A stretch of DNA of 64,000 nucleotides from Streptomyces sp. NBC_00448 (GCF_036014115.1 NZ_CP107913.1:124001-188000), one strand, 5' to 3'; shown: positions 1 through 8,990, counted from the stretch's first letter. The notes: generated by a model not told the origin, from the sequence alone. Translations and numbers: made by a program.

Positions 1-754
1 TGTAGGCGACGGTGCTGCCGAAGAACTCGCCCAGAGCGTCGGCGAACGGCTGATAGCCGGCCTCGATGAAGCGGTCGACGGCGACCGGGTCGACCGGGTT
101 GACCAGCCGGGAGGTGGCGCACCGGGCCGAGACGAACACGATCACCTCGGCTCCGTCCGGCACGGGTTCGGTGAGGTGGACGCGACACCCGTCGGCAGCG
201 CCCTCGATACGGTCGACGAGATCCGGCCGTTCGGAGACCTCGCCCTGCGGCGATGCGGTGACGAGCACGTACTCGGTCCGCCAGTCGGCCCAGGCGACCG
301 CACCGCCCTCGTAGTGCCACCGCATCGCGGCCGGGCCCAGGTTCTCGGTCGCCGACCGGATCTTCCCGAGCGTCCCCCCGCTCTTGCCCGCGCCGATCCG
401 CGTCCAGAACAGGTGCCGCTCGCGCAGCTCGTCATGGCCGTCCACCGCGCGGCCCGCGGCGTGGCCGGTCTGCCAGTTGTAGTCGTCGTAGATGCCCACG
501 ATCATGCCGAGTTCTGCGGCTGTCTCGACGGCGCACCGGCAGGCGGCGAGGTAGTCCTCGTCCAGGTAGCCCGCGATCGGGTACGACAGGCGTGCCTGCA
601 CCTGGAAGCTGAGGATTCCGGCGTCGTGCATCTGCCGCACCTGGGCGCGGATCGTGTCCTTGTCGGGCAGGTGGTGCCAGAACCAGTAGGTGGCGGGAGA
701 GTGCCACGGATCGGGCTTCTGGAACCGCTCCAGTGCGGTCTGGCGTGCGGACAC
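1..754 (-). CDS. Large glycoside hydrolase, GH106/rhamnosidase-like (5' part only)
   Basis: The gene runs off the left edge; only about the first 250 residues are visible. Translation from GTG at 754 gives an N-terminus with 'TYWFWH', 'QVRQMHDAGILSFQ' and 'GIYDDYNW', the opening pattern of large actinobacterial glycosyl hydrolases related to GH106 alpha-L-rhamnosidases, where a W-rich barrel start is followed by an 'I..Q...M..AGI' helix. A GAGGAG ribosome site lies 9 bases upstream of GTG. It is the last visible gene of an operon read leftward (kinase, permease, hydrolase) opposite a LacI regulator, so it probably releases a sugar or glycoside that the operon imports and phosphorylates. No signal peptide is seen, so a cytoplasmic place is likely. 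The substrate is inferred only loosely. Confidence 0.72.
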   Translation of the reverse strand, partial: MSARQTALERFQKPDPWHSPATYWFWHHLPDKDTIRAQVRQMHDAGILSFQVQARLSYPIAGYLDEDYLAACRCAVETAAELGMIVGIYDDYNWQTGHAAGRAVDGHDELRERHLFWTRIGAGKSGGTLGKIRSATENLGPAAMRWHYEGGAVAWADWRTEYVLVTASPQGEVSERPDLVDRIEGAADGCRVHLTEPVPDGAEVIVFVSARCATSRLVNPVDPVAVDRFIEAGYQPFADALGEFFGSTVAY

Positions 755-811
755 GGATGTCAGCTCCTCGGGTGGCGGCGGGGCGCTGTGGGCCCGCCGC
801 CACCGGGTCGG

Positions 812-2395
812 TCAGTGTTCGGTCAGGTCGGCCGCGCCATGGCCGACGATGTCGCGGGAGGGCACCGCCGGCCCGGTGGTGCCGCGCGCGGCGCCGGTGT
901 CGGCGCCGGTGTCGGTCGCGAGCGAGCGATCGGGCTTCGGGTCCAGGTGGAGCCCGAAGGTCAGGAACGCGTAGAGCCCCGCGCCGATCACCATGGCGAT
1001 GACGATCCCGAGCCCGCTCGCGCCGAACACGCCGTCACGCGCACTCCGCGTGAGCAGGAATCCGGTGATCTTCGCGAAGTTCGGATCGGAGCTGGTGACC
1101 AGGCCCAGGCCCAGGAAGGTGGCGACGACCAGGCTGGTGATCGCCGTCCATCGCCCGTTGCGCCCGCCATGACCACGCGGGTTGGCCATGTCGGTGTTCC
1201 AGCCCAGTCGGCGCTGCCGGACGAAGTCGACGAGTTGGATCGCGCCCATGCTTCCCATCATCACGGCGATGAGCGACAGGAACGACTGGAAGGTCGCGAG
1301 GAACGAGGTGGAGACGAACTCCAGGTAGAACGCGCCGGCCGCGATGATCGTCGCGTTGATCGCGGTGGTGGCGGAGCGGCGCAGCGGAACGCCGACCGAC
1401 ATCAGCGCGAGACCCGAGCTGTACATGCCCGTGATGGCCGCCGAGACCAGCGAGATGACGATCACGACGGAGAACGGGACGAAGAACCACATCGGCAGGA
1501 GCGCGGTCAGGGCCCCGATGGGATCGGCGGCCGCGGCGCTGCCGAGTTTCGGGTCCCCGCCGACCAGCAGCGCCCCGACGACGAGCATGATGACAACCGG
1601 CGTGGCCAGTCCGGAGACCGTCCATCCGATCACCCCGCGTGCCCTGCTCTCGCGCGGAAGATAGCGGGCGAAGTCGCCGCCGTAGTTCAGGAAGCCCAGG
1701 CCGACGAGCGTCATCGCCATGATGATGCCGCCGACGAACTCCAGCGCGCCGCCCGCGTGGGCCTCGCCGAGGTGCGACCACTCGATCTTGGGCAGCACGA
1801 ACCCGAGGAACGCGAGGGTCATGACACCGGTCACCCACGAGATCCACACTTCGAGCTTCATGATCAGCTGGTGTCCGAGCACGGCGACCGTCATGGTCAC
1901 CGCGAGCACGATCACGAACCACAGCGCCAGCGCGGGGGTGGTGCTCGAACCGTCGGACTTCGCGAACGCCGACGGCCACAGCTTCGCGAACAGATGGGCG
2001 CCGGTATCGGACGCGAGGGTGATGATCGTCACCTTCCAGCCCATATTGGACAGGTAGGCGAAGAACGCGGGAATCCTGTTGCCCTTGATGCCGAATGCGA
2101 AGCGTGTCTGAGTGAGCGTGGGCAGGCCCGTGCGGGGCCCGCCGACCGCGAGGATGCCGACGAGGGCGGCCGAGACGAGATACCCGATGGTTCCCGCGAC
2201 GATCGTCTGCCAGACGTTCAGGCCGAGGCCGAAGACGAAGATTCCGTAGCTGACGCCGAGGATCGATATGTTCCAGGCGAACCAGACGGGGAACAGGCCG
2301 CGGGGCTTCCCGCGTCGTTCGGAGTCGGGGACGGGGTTGACGCCGTTCGCCTCGACGGTGGTACCTCGTCGTCCCTGCTGAGCGACATTGCTCAT
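812..2395 (-). CDS. NCS1-family permease (purine/cytosine permease type)
   Basis: 527-residue polytopic membrane protein of the nucleobase:cation symporter-1 family, which carries nucleobases, hydantoins or related small substrates with a cation. After a short hydrophilic N-terminus come about twelve hydrophobic segments. The first holds the family hallmark 'WFAWNISILGVSYG' and the second the 'GPRTGLPTLTQTRFAFG' stretch. Length fits the family (about 450-530). The ATG at 2395 is preferred over upstream in-frame starts because it gives the normal short NCS1 N-terminus. It lies 41 bases after the kinase gene and 57 bases before the hydrolase, consistent with one transcript under the LacI operator near 3420. 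Its real substrate, a nucleoside, base or glycoside, cannot be read from sequence. Confidence 0.88.
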   Translation of the reverse strand: MSNVAQQGRRGTTVEANGVNPVPDSERRGKPRGLFPVWFAWNISILGVSYGIFVFGLGLNVWQTIVAGTIGYLVSAALVGILAVGGPRTGLPTLTQTRFAFGIKGNRIPAFFAYLSNMGWKVTIITLASDTGAHLFAKLWPSAFAKSDGSSTTPALALWFVIVLAVTMTVAVLGHQLIMKLEVWISWVTGVMTLAFLGFVLPKIEWSHLGEAHAGGALEFVGGIIMAMTLVGLGFLNYGGDFARYLPRESRARGVIGWTVSGLATPVVIMLVVGALLVGGDPKLGSAAAADPIGALTALLPMWFFVPFSVVIVISLVSAAITGMYSSGLALMSVGVPLRRSATTAINATIIAAGAFYLEFVSTSFLATFQSFLSLIAVMMGSMGAIQLVDFVRQRRLGWNTDMANPRGHGGRNGRWTAITSLVVATFLGLGLVTSSDPNFAKITGFLLTRSARDGVFGASGLGIVIAMVIGAGLYAFLTFGLHLDPKPDRSLATDTGADTGAARGTTGPAVPSRDIVGHGAADLTEH

Positions 2396-2436
2396 GGACG
2401 TGCCTTTCGGTGGAGCTGCGCGGGGGCAGGGGTGGA

Positions 2437-3426
2437 TCAGTTTCGGGACATCGCCGGTTCGCCGGCCATGAGCGCGTCGACGCTTCCCTCGCTCAACGCG
2501 GCCCCGCGGGCGCCGGGTGCGGTCACGGCGAGCGCGGCCGCGGCGCATGCGCGCACGGCCGCCGCGCCGAGGTCCTGACCTGCGGCGAGACCGGCGGCGA
2601 GCGCGCCGAGGAATGCGTCACCGGCGCCGACCGTGTCGATGGCGTCGACGCGGAACGCGGGCACGTAGGTGATGGCGCCCCGCTCGGAGACGACGGCGCC
2701 GCCGCGGCCGAGTGTGACGACGCAGTCGCCGAGGGCGCTGCGCTCGAGGATAGCGGTGACCGCTTCGGGGGTGGGCGGGGTCGGGCCGAGGCCGAGCAGG
2801 TCGGCGAGTTCCCCGGCGTTGAGCACGAGGACGTCGACGAGCGCCAGCAGCTCGGGGTCGAGCACGCGCGCAGGCGACGGATTGAGCAGCACACGCGCCC
2901 GGCCGGCATAGGCGCGAACGGTGGCCTCCACCACCGAGGCGGGCACTTCGTGGTTGGTCACCACCACGGCCGGCGGCTCCGTGCTCGTCGCGAGAGCGCA
3001 GACGTGCTCGGCTCGCAGCAGGTCGTTGGCACCCGCGTCGACGACGATGCAGTTGTCGTTCGGGCCGACCAGCAGGACCGCGGCCCCCGTCACGGTCTCC
3101 TCGTGCCGGAGAACCGGAGTGAGATCGACGCCCGCGGCGGCGAGGTCGGCCAGGGCGGGACCGGCGTCGCGCCCGACGCTCGCGAGCAGGGCCACCCGCG
3201 CGCCGAGGCGGCGGGCGGCGAGCGCCTGATTCGCGCCCTTCCCGCCTCCGGCCTGGAAACTCCCGCTCGCGCGGACCGTCTCGCCCTCGCGCGGCAGGCG
3301 CTCGAGCCGGTAGCCGAGGTCGAGGTTGACGGAACCGACGACAAGCACTTCCCCACTGCCCGCCGAGCGGCCATCCGCCCGGCGCTCTGGTGGGGTATGC
3401 GGTAGATTCTCCTCTGGGAAATGCAT
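2437..3426 (-). CDS. Ribokinase-like PfkB-family carbohydrate kinase
   Basis: ATP-dependent sugar or nucleoside kinase of the PfkB/ribokinase fold. Visible family marks are 'VVGSVNLDL' at the N-terminal strand, the 'GGGKGANQA' substrate loop, 'NPSPAR', 'LNAGE' and the C-terminal 'DTVGAGDAF' motif whose Asp is the catalytic base. The family usually starts just before 'VVGSVN', which would favour GTG at 3348. The longer ATG at 3426 lies inside the palindrome at 3417-3430, so the true start is uncertain, and 3348 leaves room for a leader behind the operator. It is first in the leftward operon with the NCS1 permease and glycoside hydrolase, and divergent from lacI. Likely role: phosphorylating the pentose or nucleoside imported by the permease. 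Confidence 0.88.
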   Translation of the reverse strand: MHFPEENLPHTPPERRADGRSAGSGEVLVVGSVNLDLGYRLERLPREGETVRASGSFQAGGGKGANQALAARRLGARVALLASVGRDAGPALADLAAAGVDLTPVLRHEETVTGAAVLLVGPNDNCIVVDAGANDLLRAEHVCALATSTEPPAVVVTNHEVPASVVEATVRAYAGRARVLLNPSPARVLDPELLALVDVLVLNAGELADLLGLGPTPPTPEAVTAILERSALGDCVVTLGRGGAVVSERGAITYVPAFRVDAIDTVGAGDAFLGALAAGLAAGQDLGAAAVRACAAAALAVTAPGARGAALSEGSVDALMAGEPAMSRN

Positions 3427-3430
3427 TTCC
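3417..3430. promoter_or_regulatory. LacI-type operator palindrome
   Basis: A perfect 14-base palindrome GGAAATGCATTTCC, extendable to 18 bases with one mismatched pair, lies in the divergent gap between the kinase gene and the LacI gene. The central CG-free 'TGCA' and A/T flanks resemble LacI/GalR operators. It probably lets the adjacent LacI protein control the leftward operon, and perhaps itself. Confidence 0.7.
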
Positions 3431-3520
3431 AAAGGTAAACACGGAGCGCTCTCCCCCGTCAACAGTCACTAGCTGTGACCTCCCTGCTAGCATCGACCAG
3501 CCGGAACCGGAGGGATCGCG

Positions 3521-4492
3521 ATGGGCGCACGGGTGAGCTTGAAGGACGTCGCTGCCCGCGCCGAGGTGTCGGTCACGACCGCGAGCCGTGTGCTCTCGGG
3601 CGTACAGCGCAACGTCGACCCGGAACTCGCCGAACGCGTGCGCGTCGCGTGCGAGGTGCTGGGCTACAAGGTCAACGCGGCCGCCCGAGCGCTGCGGGTC
3701 CAGTCCATGGACGCGATCGCACTGGTGGTGCCGGCCGTCGCGAACGCGTACTTCGCCGAACTGGTCTCGGCCTACTCACGCCGTCTCGGCCATCTGGGCA
3801 AGCGTCTGGTGACCATCGACACCGACGAGAGCCCGGAAATCGAACAGCGCCAGCTCGCCGGCATGGACCGCGTGCTCGTCGACGCTGTGCTCATCGTGCC
3901 CGCGGCCTACGAGCGCAGCGGCGCGGCGATAGCCGAGCTCTCCCGCTCCGGCCGGGTCGTGCAGGTCGACCGCCGCGCGCGCGGCGTCGAGGCGCCGTCG
4001 GTGCGGCTCGACAACACCGCGGGGGTGCGCATACTCGTCGACCATCTGCGCTCACGTGGGCGCCACCGCATTCTGATGGTCGACGCCCAGGAGGACTCGT
4101 CCTCCAGCATCGAGCGCACCTCGGCGTTCCGCGCACTGGCGGGACCGGGAGACCGGGTGCTGGAGATGCCGAGTTTCACGGTCGCGAGCGGCATCGAGGC
4201 GGCCAAGCGCCTGCTCGCGGACCCACATGAGCCCGACGCGATCATCTGCACGGCCGACGTGGTCGCACTCGGACTGCTCACCGCACTCCAGCACGCGGGC
4301 AAGCGCGTGCCTGACGACTACGCGATCGCGACCTTCGACGGAACCTTCGTCTCCGCCACGGCCGCACCGGGGTTGACCACGCTCGGCTCCGTCGCCGAAG
4401 GCATGGTCGAGGCATCCCTCACGCTCCTCGAAGGCGGCGGGGGCGACGTCGTGTTGACGCCGGAACTCGTGATACGCGGCTCGAGCGGCTGA
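3521..4492 (+). CDS. LacI-family transcriptional regulator
   Basis: 323-residue LacI/GalR repressor. Residues 6-27 form the HTH ('LKDVAARAEVSVTTASRVLSG') followed by the hinge helix ('NAAARALR'); the rest is a periplasmic-binding-protein-like effector domain with typical 'RRILMVD'- and 'DDYAIATFDG'-type segments. The ATG at 3521 has a GGAGGGA ribosome site. The gene is divergent from the kinase-permease-hydrolase operon with a palindromic operator between them, so it most likely represses that operon until a sugar or nucleoside ligand binds. The ligand is not identifiable. Confidence 0.93.
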   Translation: MGARVSLKDVAARAEVSVTTASRVLSGVQRNVDPELAERVRVACEVLGYKVNAAARALRVQSMDAIALVVPAVANAYFAELVSAYSRRLGHLGKRLVTIDTDESPEIEQRQLAGMDRVLVDAVLIVPAAYERSGAAIAELSRSGRVVQVDRRARGVEAPSVRLDNTAGVRILVDHLRSRGRHRILMVDAQEDSSSSIERTSAFRALAGPGDRVLEMPSFTVASGIEAAKRLLADPHEPDAIICTADVVALGLLTALQHAGKRVPDDYAIATFDGTFVSATAAPGLTTLGSVAEGMVEASLTLLEGGGGDVVLTPELVIRGSSG

Positions 4493-5010
4493 GCCTCGAT
4501 CCGCTGAGAGCGCGAGGGTGCTCCGCAGCCGGGCGCCGGGGCCCTCGAAACATCCGCCAGGACCCGGTGCGCAGGTCCAGGCCGGCGACGGAACTCGCGT
4601 CGCAGCGGGGCCGGCGCACCTGCGGCCCGGGCGTCAGCACGGCACCCCGGCAGGTCTCACCGTGTGAGGCGAGCACCGGCGGGCCGTCACGAGGCACCGG
4701 CAGCCGAACAAAACGCCGTGCGGGCGGCCCGAGCCCGGTGCCCGCGGTACGGGTCACGGTCTGCGACAGCTCGCGTGGTGCCCGATTGCGGGCCCGGGCC
4801 CGGCCGGTCACCTGGCGGCGGGCGGCGCGCCGGTCGCGGTCCTGCACCTTCCCCACCCGGCCGGCGCTGCACGAGTCGTGGACGACGTCGCCGCCGTTCC
4901 CTGTGAGACGCAGGGGCAGAGCCGCTGCCGGACGAGTGCTACGACCAGCGCCCCGGCGCCAACCGGTGGGGGCCGGAACCTGCCGGCTGTGGTGGAGAGG
5001 GCGGTGCCGG
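4493..5010. other. Intergenic stretch, no supported gene
   Basis: About 500 bases between lacI and the DUF5997 gene. Open frames here are arginine-rich and lack family features or convincing ribosome sites. I see nothing I can support. Confidence 0.5.
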
Positions 5011-5403
5011 TCAGCGGGTACGGGCGGCGCGCTCCGCGTTCTTCTCCTTGATCCGCACCGCTTCCTTGCGGAACTCGGCCTGCACGGCGCGCTCCTGGAC
5101 CAGCCACTCCGGCTGGTCCTGCTTCAGCGCCTCGATCTCCTCGGTGGTGAGCGCTTCGGTGACGCCGCCGCGCGCGAGGCCCGTGATGGACACGCCGAGC
5201 TTCGACGCGACCACCGGCCGAGGGTGCGGTCCGTTGCGCCGCAGGTCCACCAGCCACTCGGGGGGCTCGGCCTGGAGTGCGCTCAGCTCGGTGCGGGAGA
5301 CGACACCCTCCTGGAACTCGGCGGGTGTGGCCTGGAGGTACACACCCAGTTTCTTCGCCGCTGTCGCGGGCTTCATGGTCTGGGTGGTCTGCTGCGACGT
5401 CAT
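5011..5403 (-). CDS. DUF5997 family protein
   Basis: 130-residue soluble protein matching, by recall, the Streptomyces DUF5997 family. It contains two similar segments built around 'KKLGVYLQATPAEFQ...LSALQAEPPEWLVDLR' and 'KLGVSITGL...EIEALKQDQPEWLV', so it looks like an internal duplication of a small helical unit. Function is unknown. It is divergent from the LysR-like gene across 56 bases, an arrangement commonly seen in streptomycetes, and the two may share control. Confidence 0.82.
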   Translation of the reverse strand: MTSQQTTQTMKPATAAKKLGVYLQATPAEFQEGVVSRTELSALQAEPPEWLVDLRRNGPHPRPVVASKLGVSITGLARGGVTEALTTEEIEALKQDQPEWLVQERAVQAEFRKEAVRIKEKNAERAARTR

Positions 5404-5459
5404 GCCGTCAAGGGTAACGAGCGCGCGTGCCGCCTCCGACCACCAACGGATAACCTTCT

Positions 5460-6290
5460 GTGGTGACAGGTTCGGAAGTGCCCCCTCCTTCGTCTTCGTT
5501 CCGGCTCGCCTACGTTCCGGGCGTGATGCCGACCAAGTGGATCCGGATCTGGAACGAGCGCCTGCCGGAGATCCCGCTCACCCTGGTGCCGGTGACCGCC
5601 GCAGAGGCGTTCGGCGTGCTGCGGGACGGCGGCGAGTCCGGCGCGGACGCCGGATTCGTACGGCTGCCGGTCGACGGGCCGGACCTCAGCGCGATCCCCC
5701 TCTACACGGAGACGACGGTGGTCGTCGTCCCCAAGGACCACCTCGTCGCGGCGGTCGACGAGGTGACCTTGGACGACCTCGCCGACGACGTCGTACTGAA
5801 CCCTCTGGACTCCACCCTCACCTGGGAGACCCTGCCGGGACAGCCCGCGAAGGAGCGCCCCGCCACCACCGCGGACGCCGTGGAACTGGTCGCGGCAGGC
5901 GTGGGCCTGCTGCTCGTCCCCCAGTCCCTGGCCCGGTTGCACCACCGCAGGGACCTCACCTACCGGCCGGTCCCGGACGCCCCCGAGTCCCGAGTCGCCC
6001 TGTCCTGGCCGCAGGAGGAGACCACCGACCTGGTGGAACACCTCATCGGCATCGTGCGCGGGCGCACCGTCAACAGCACCCGCGGTCGCCCGCTTCCGGC
6101 CCGGACCGCAGAGGGCAGGCAGGGTACGCAGGGCACGGACAAGGGCAAGGGCAAGCGGCCCGACAAGGCGGCGGAAGGGCGCCGCAAGCCCGCACGCGGC
6201 GGGTCCGGTTCCGGTTCCGGGGCGAAGCCCACCGGCAAGAGCGGCAGTACGGGCAGCGCCAGGCGCGGTAAACCCCGCCGCCGTTCGTAG
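5460..6290 (+). CDS. LysR substrate-binding-domain protein lacking an HTH
   Basis: 276-residue protein equal to the effector-binding half of a LysR regulator: 'FRLAYVPGVMPTKWIRIWNERLPEIPLTLVPV' begins directly at the domain, 'AGFVRLPVDG' and 'VVVPKDHLVAA' follow, and 'GVGLLLVPQSLARLH' closes it. No DNA-binding helix precedes it. The last 70 residues are Lys/Arg/Gly-rich and look disordered, which may bind nucleic acid non-specifically. The start is GTG at 5460; GTG at 5463 is equally possible. It is divergent from DUF5997, so a joint ligand-sensing role is plausible but unproven. Confidence 0.85.
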   Translation: MVTGSEVPPPSSSFRLAYVPGVMPTKWIRIWNERLPEIPLTLVPVTAAEAFGVLRDGGESGADAGFVRLPVDGPDLSAIPLYTETTVVVVPKDHLVAAVDEVTLDDLADDVVLNPLDSTLTWETLPGQPAKERPATTADAVELVAAGVGLLLVPQSLARLHHRRDLTYRPVPDAPESRVALSWPQEETTDLVEHLIGIVRGRTVNSTRGRPLPARTAEGRQGTQGTDKGKGKRPDKAAEGRRKPARGGSGSGSGAKPTGKSGSTGSARRGKPRRRS

Positions 6291-6672
6291 CCCGTCCAGG
6301 TCCCGTCCCCCGTACGTCGGCGACGGCACGTACCGGACCGCACCGCTCTCCCCTCTTCCCAGCCGGACGGCTCTGCCTCGATGTCGATTTGCGGGACAGC
6401 GATCAGGGGTGTGGCAGGTCGCAAGCTCTCCCGGGCTCTCCGGAGCATGACCGGCTGCGCCAAGACCTACGTCGTGCAGTTGCCGAAGGCCTCACGCACG
6501 TGCAGCTGACGATCTTGGGGCCCGTGGATATCCGCGAGAATCAGCAGCAGTCCCTACGAACAGGCCGCGGGCCGCGGGCGCACGTCGGGGCGGCGGTGGT
6601 TGTCACATGCGGGGACCGGGCGGTGTCTTCACGCCGAACAGCCCCACAGAGACGCGTGCAAGGAGAGACACC
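6291..6672. other. Intergenic stretch, no supported gene
   Basis: About 380 bases between the LysR-like gene and the decarboxylase-like gene. A short rightward frame near 6430-6540 reads plausibly ('LTHVQLTILGPVDIREN') but has no start signal or family match. I do not call it. Confidence 0.4.
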
Positions 6673-7254
6673 ATGACGCTGCGACTGCCGAAGGCCGAGC
6701 TCCCCGCCGAGCTCGAGGAGAACATGATCAAGCAACTGGGCTCCGTGCCCGAGAACGTCGAAGTGCTGTGGCACAGCCCTCGGGTGGCCCAGGACAATCT
6801 GGAGTTCGGCGCCAAGGTGGGGGCGTGGGATGCGGTCGACCCGGGCCTGAAGTCGTTCGCGCACATGGCCGTCGCGTCGCAGGTCGGCTGCAGTTGGTGC
6901 CTGGACGTCGGCTATTTCCAGGCGCAGAACGAGAACCTGGACCTGGCCAAGGCGAGCCAGGTGCCGCGCTGGCGTGAAGCGGACGTGTTCACGCCGCTGG
7001 AGCGCGACGTCATGGGGTACTCCGAGGCGATGACGAACACACCGCCGACTGTCACCGACGAGCAGTACGCCGCCCTTCTCGAGCGGCTCGGGACGCCGGC
7101 GATGGTGGAGCTCACCGCGTTCATCGCCTACGTCAACCTGGCGACCAGGGCCAACGTGGCGAACGGGGTCACCTCCCAGGGATTCTCCGACGCCTGCGAG
7201 ATCCCGCTGGCCAACCGCCCGGCGACGTCCCGCGTAGGTCCCCGCAATGACTGA
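6673..7254 (+). CDS. Carboxymuconolactone decarboxylase / AhpD-like protein
   Basis: 193-residue protein of the CMD/AhpD fold, small helical proteins that act as decarboxylases or, with a CxxC pair, as peroxidase-linked thiol reductases. The core reads 'SFAHMAVASQVGCSWCLDVG' with the CSWC redox pair and 'FTPLERDVMGYSEAMT', both typical. ATG at 6673 is chosen because AAGGAGAG lies 8 bases upstream. The 3' end overlaps the start of a sigma-70 gene by 8 bases. CMD plus SigJ-type ECF sigma factor is a known pairing, but here the sigma gene is broken. Confidence 0.9.
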   Translation: MTLRLPKAELPAELEENMIKQLGSVPENVEVLWHSPRVAQDNLEFGAKVGAWDAVDPGLKSFAHMAVASQVGCSWCLDVGYFQAQNENLDLAKASQVPRWREADVFTPLERDVMGYSEAMTNTPPTVTDEQYAALLERLGTPAMVELTAFIAYVNLATRANVANGVTSQGFSDACEIPLANRPATSRVGPRND

Positions 7255-7450
7255 GGACCCGTTCGTCGCCCACCGCAGCCTTCTGTTCACCGTCGCCTAC
7301 GAGATGCTCGGCTCCGCGGCCGATGCGGAGGACGTGCTGCAGGAGACCTGGCTGCGGTGGGCCGACGTCGACCGGTCGCAGGTCCACGATCCGCGGGCGT
7401 ACCTCGTCCGGGCCGTCACCCGGCAGACGCTCGTACTCCGCGCACCGGCG
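7247..7450 (+). pseudogene. SigJ-type ECF sigma factor, truncated after region 2
   Basis: From ATG 7247 the first 60 residues are a clear ECF sigma region 2: 'FTVAYEMLGSAADAEDVLQETWLRWADVD' and 'DPRAYLVRAVTRQ'. Homology stops at about 7430. The frame then continues as low-quality proline/arginine-rich sequence, with no region 4 and no SnoaL-like C-terminal domain. The gene overlaps the upstream CMD gene by 8 bases, as in intact CMD-sigJ pairs. It is probably a dead gene cut by a rearrangement. Confidence 0.75.
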
Positions 7451-7484
7451 GACCCGCCTGACCGGCCCGGCCAACTCGTCCGGG

Positions 7485-7770
7485 TCAGGCCCCGGATCGG
7501 CGAAACCCGGTGCTTGGCCGGCATCCCGGTGATCTGCACGGTGGCCGGCCGTTCACCTCCAGAACGACGATCCGCAGCACCACCAGGGCGACGGCCAGGT
7601 CCCCATCCCTGCCGTCTCCAATCCAGAAGTAATCGTGTGAGTGGGCGGAGTTCACGACGAGACGCGTCCCGTTCGAACTGCCCCCGGGGAGTGAGGATCA
7701 GCTCCGGCGCCACCGGGTAGCCCTCGACGTGAATCTCGATGCTCTGATGATCCCCGGTACCCCCGCGTGC
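7485..7770 (-). pseudogene. Unrecognised gene remnant with a frameshift
   Basis: On the minus strand one frame reads 'IEIHVEGYPVAPELILTPRG' (about 7760-7690) and the next reads 'GTRLVVNSAHSHDYFWIGDG...VALVVLRIVVLEVNG' down to a stop at 7485. Together they look like one small conserved protein interrupted by a frameshift. I do not recognise the family. It abuts the point where the sigma factor loses homology, so both may have been damaged by one event. Confidence 0.35.
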
Positions 7771-7973
7771 GCCACGCCCCTGGAAGTGGCCTCCAACTCC
7801 GGGTCGAAGGCGATGTCCTGCGACGTGCCGTAGGCAGCCGCCCACCGGTACGCCCGCACGGAGTGCCTGGGCGCCGAGCAGTGTCAGTGCCGAGTACTAG
7901 GGTCCGAGACCCGGCCGTCATCCCCGGTGGGCACGTCGGGCACCTCATCAGGGCACCCCAGGAAGGCAAGGCC

Positions 7974-8708
7974 ATGAAAGCTCTCCTCACGTCATCCGGT
8001 ATCCAGAACCGCAGCATCCGCGACGCGCTGGAGGATCTGCTGGGCAAACCGATCGCCGAATCCAACGCGCTGTTCATCCCCACCGCCGTCTATCCCTTCC
8101 CCGGCGGCCCCGGGATGGCCTGGCGAGCGCTCAGCGGCCGGAGTTCGTCGCTGCTGGCTGATCTGGGCTGGAAGTCCCTGGGGGTCCTGGAGCTGTCGGT
8201 GCTGCCGAGCATCAAGGAGGCCGCCTGGGTACCCACGGTGCGGGACGCCGACGCGCTGCTGGTGTGGGGCGGCGACCCCCTGTTCCTGGCCGGCTGGATG
8301 CGCCGCTCCGGTCTGACCGGCCTGCTGCCGTCGCTGCGCCCCGAGGCGGTCTACGTGGGGGTGAGCGCCGGGAGCATCGCCGCCGCCACCACTTTCGTCG
8401 AGACCTACCCCGAACCGCCCCGCGGGAACGAAGGGCCGGTGAGTTCGCAGGAGGTCGTCTTCGCCACGCCTGACGGCGACGTTGACAGACTCCTCGTCAC
8501 GGGCCGAGGAGCGGGACTCGTCGACTTCGCGGTGATCCCGCACCTGGAGAACCCGGGGCATCCCGACGCCTCCCTGGCCAACGCCGAGAAGTGGGCGGCA
8601 CACATCCCCGCCCCGACGTACGCGATCGACGATGAGAGCGCTGTCAAGGTGGTCGACGGCAGCGTCGAGGTCGTCTCCGAGGGGCAGTGGAAGCTGTTTC
8701 AGCCATAG
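7974..8708 (+). CDS. Peptidase E-like (S51) class I glutamine amidotransferase-fold protein
   Basis: 244-residue protein of the S51 dipeptidase E family. Ser131 in 'GVSAGS' is the expected nucleophile on the elbow after a strand, 'LLVWGGDPLFL' is the conserved loop, and 'VIPHLENPGHPD' holds the catalytic His region. Family enzymes are cytoplasmic and cleave Asp-X dipeptides, though many actinobacterial members are untested. ATG at 7974 is chosen over an upstream frame because GGAAGG lies 8 bases before it and the protein starts at the first strand ('MKALLTSSG'). Confidence 0.88.
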   Translation: MKALLTSSGIQNRSIRDALEDLLGKPIAESNALFIPTAVYPFPGGPGMAWRALSGRSSSLLADLGWKSLGVLELSVLPSIKEAAWVPTVRDADALLVWGGDPLFLAGWMRRSGLTGLLPSLRPEAVYVGVSAGSIAAATTFVETYPEPPRGNEGPVSSQEVVFATPDGDVDRLLVTGRGAGLVDFAVIPHLENPGHPDASLANAEKWAAHIPAPTYAIDDESAVKVVDGSVEVVSEGQWKLFQP

Positions 8709-8739
8709 CCGGCGTGTCTCATGTGAGGTCGTGCCCGCA

Positions 8740-8990
8740 TCATGATCGGTCAAGCGAAAGTGCCTTCCGAACTGCAACGATGAGGCTGGTCCAAGGTTCC
8801 AGTCGTTCCAGCACGAAGGCGGATTCTGCGTGCACACGACCTGGTCGCGCCCCCAACTCGTCGTCAGCCCTGACTGCCACGGGGTGGTCGACCGCGCCGG
8901 CTCGCGCCTCCTCGCGGGCCTGGCCGACGCCACCACCCTGACCAGCACGTTCTCCGAGGCCCTGGGCCAGGTGCGGCCGCGCGAGCCGGC
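8740..8990 (+). pseudogene. IS1380-family transposase, N-terminal remnant
   Basis: From GTG at 8830 about 55 residues ('TTWSRPQLVVSPDCHGVVDRAG', 'SRLLAGLADATTL', 'FSEALGQVRPRE') match the start of IS1380-type transposases; homology ends near 8990. The preceding 90 bases probably belong to the element's left end. No transposase core is present, so it cannot move. Confidence 0.7.

Noticed and set aside
176..2578. 800-codon open frame on the plus strand
   Set aside because: It is antisense to the permease and hydrolase genes, with Arg/Asp/Gly/His-rich composition and no domain; a by-product of GC-biased third positions.
4419..4856. Minus-strand open frame after lacI
   Set aside because: Arg-rich, no ribosome site, overlaps the lacI end.
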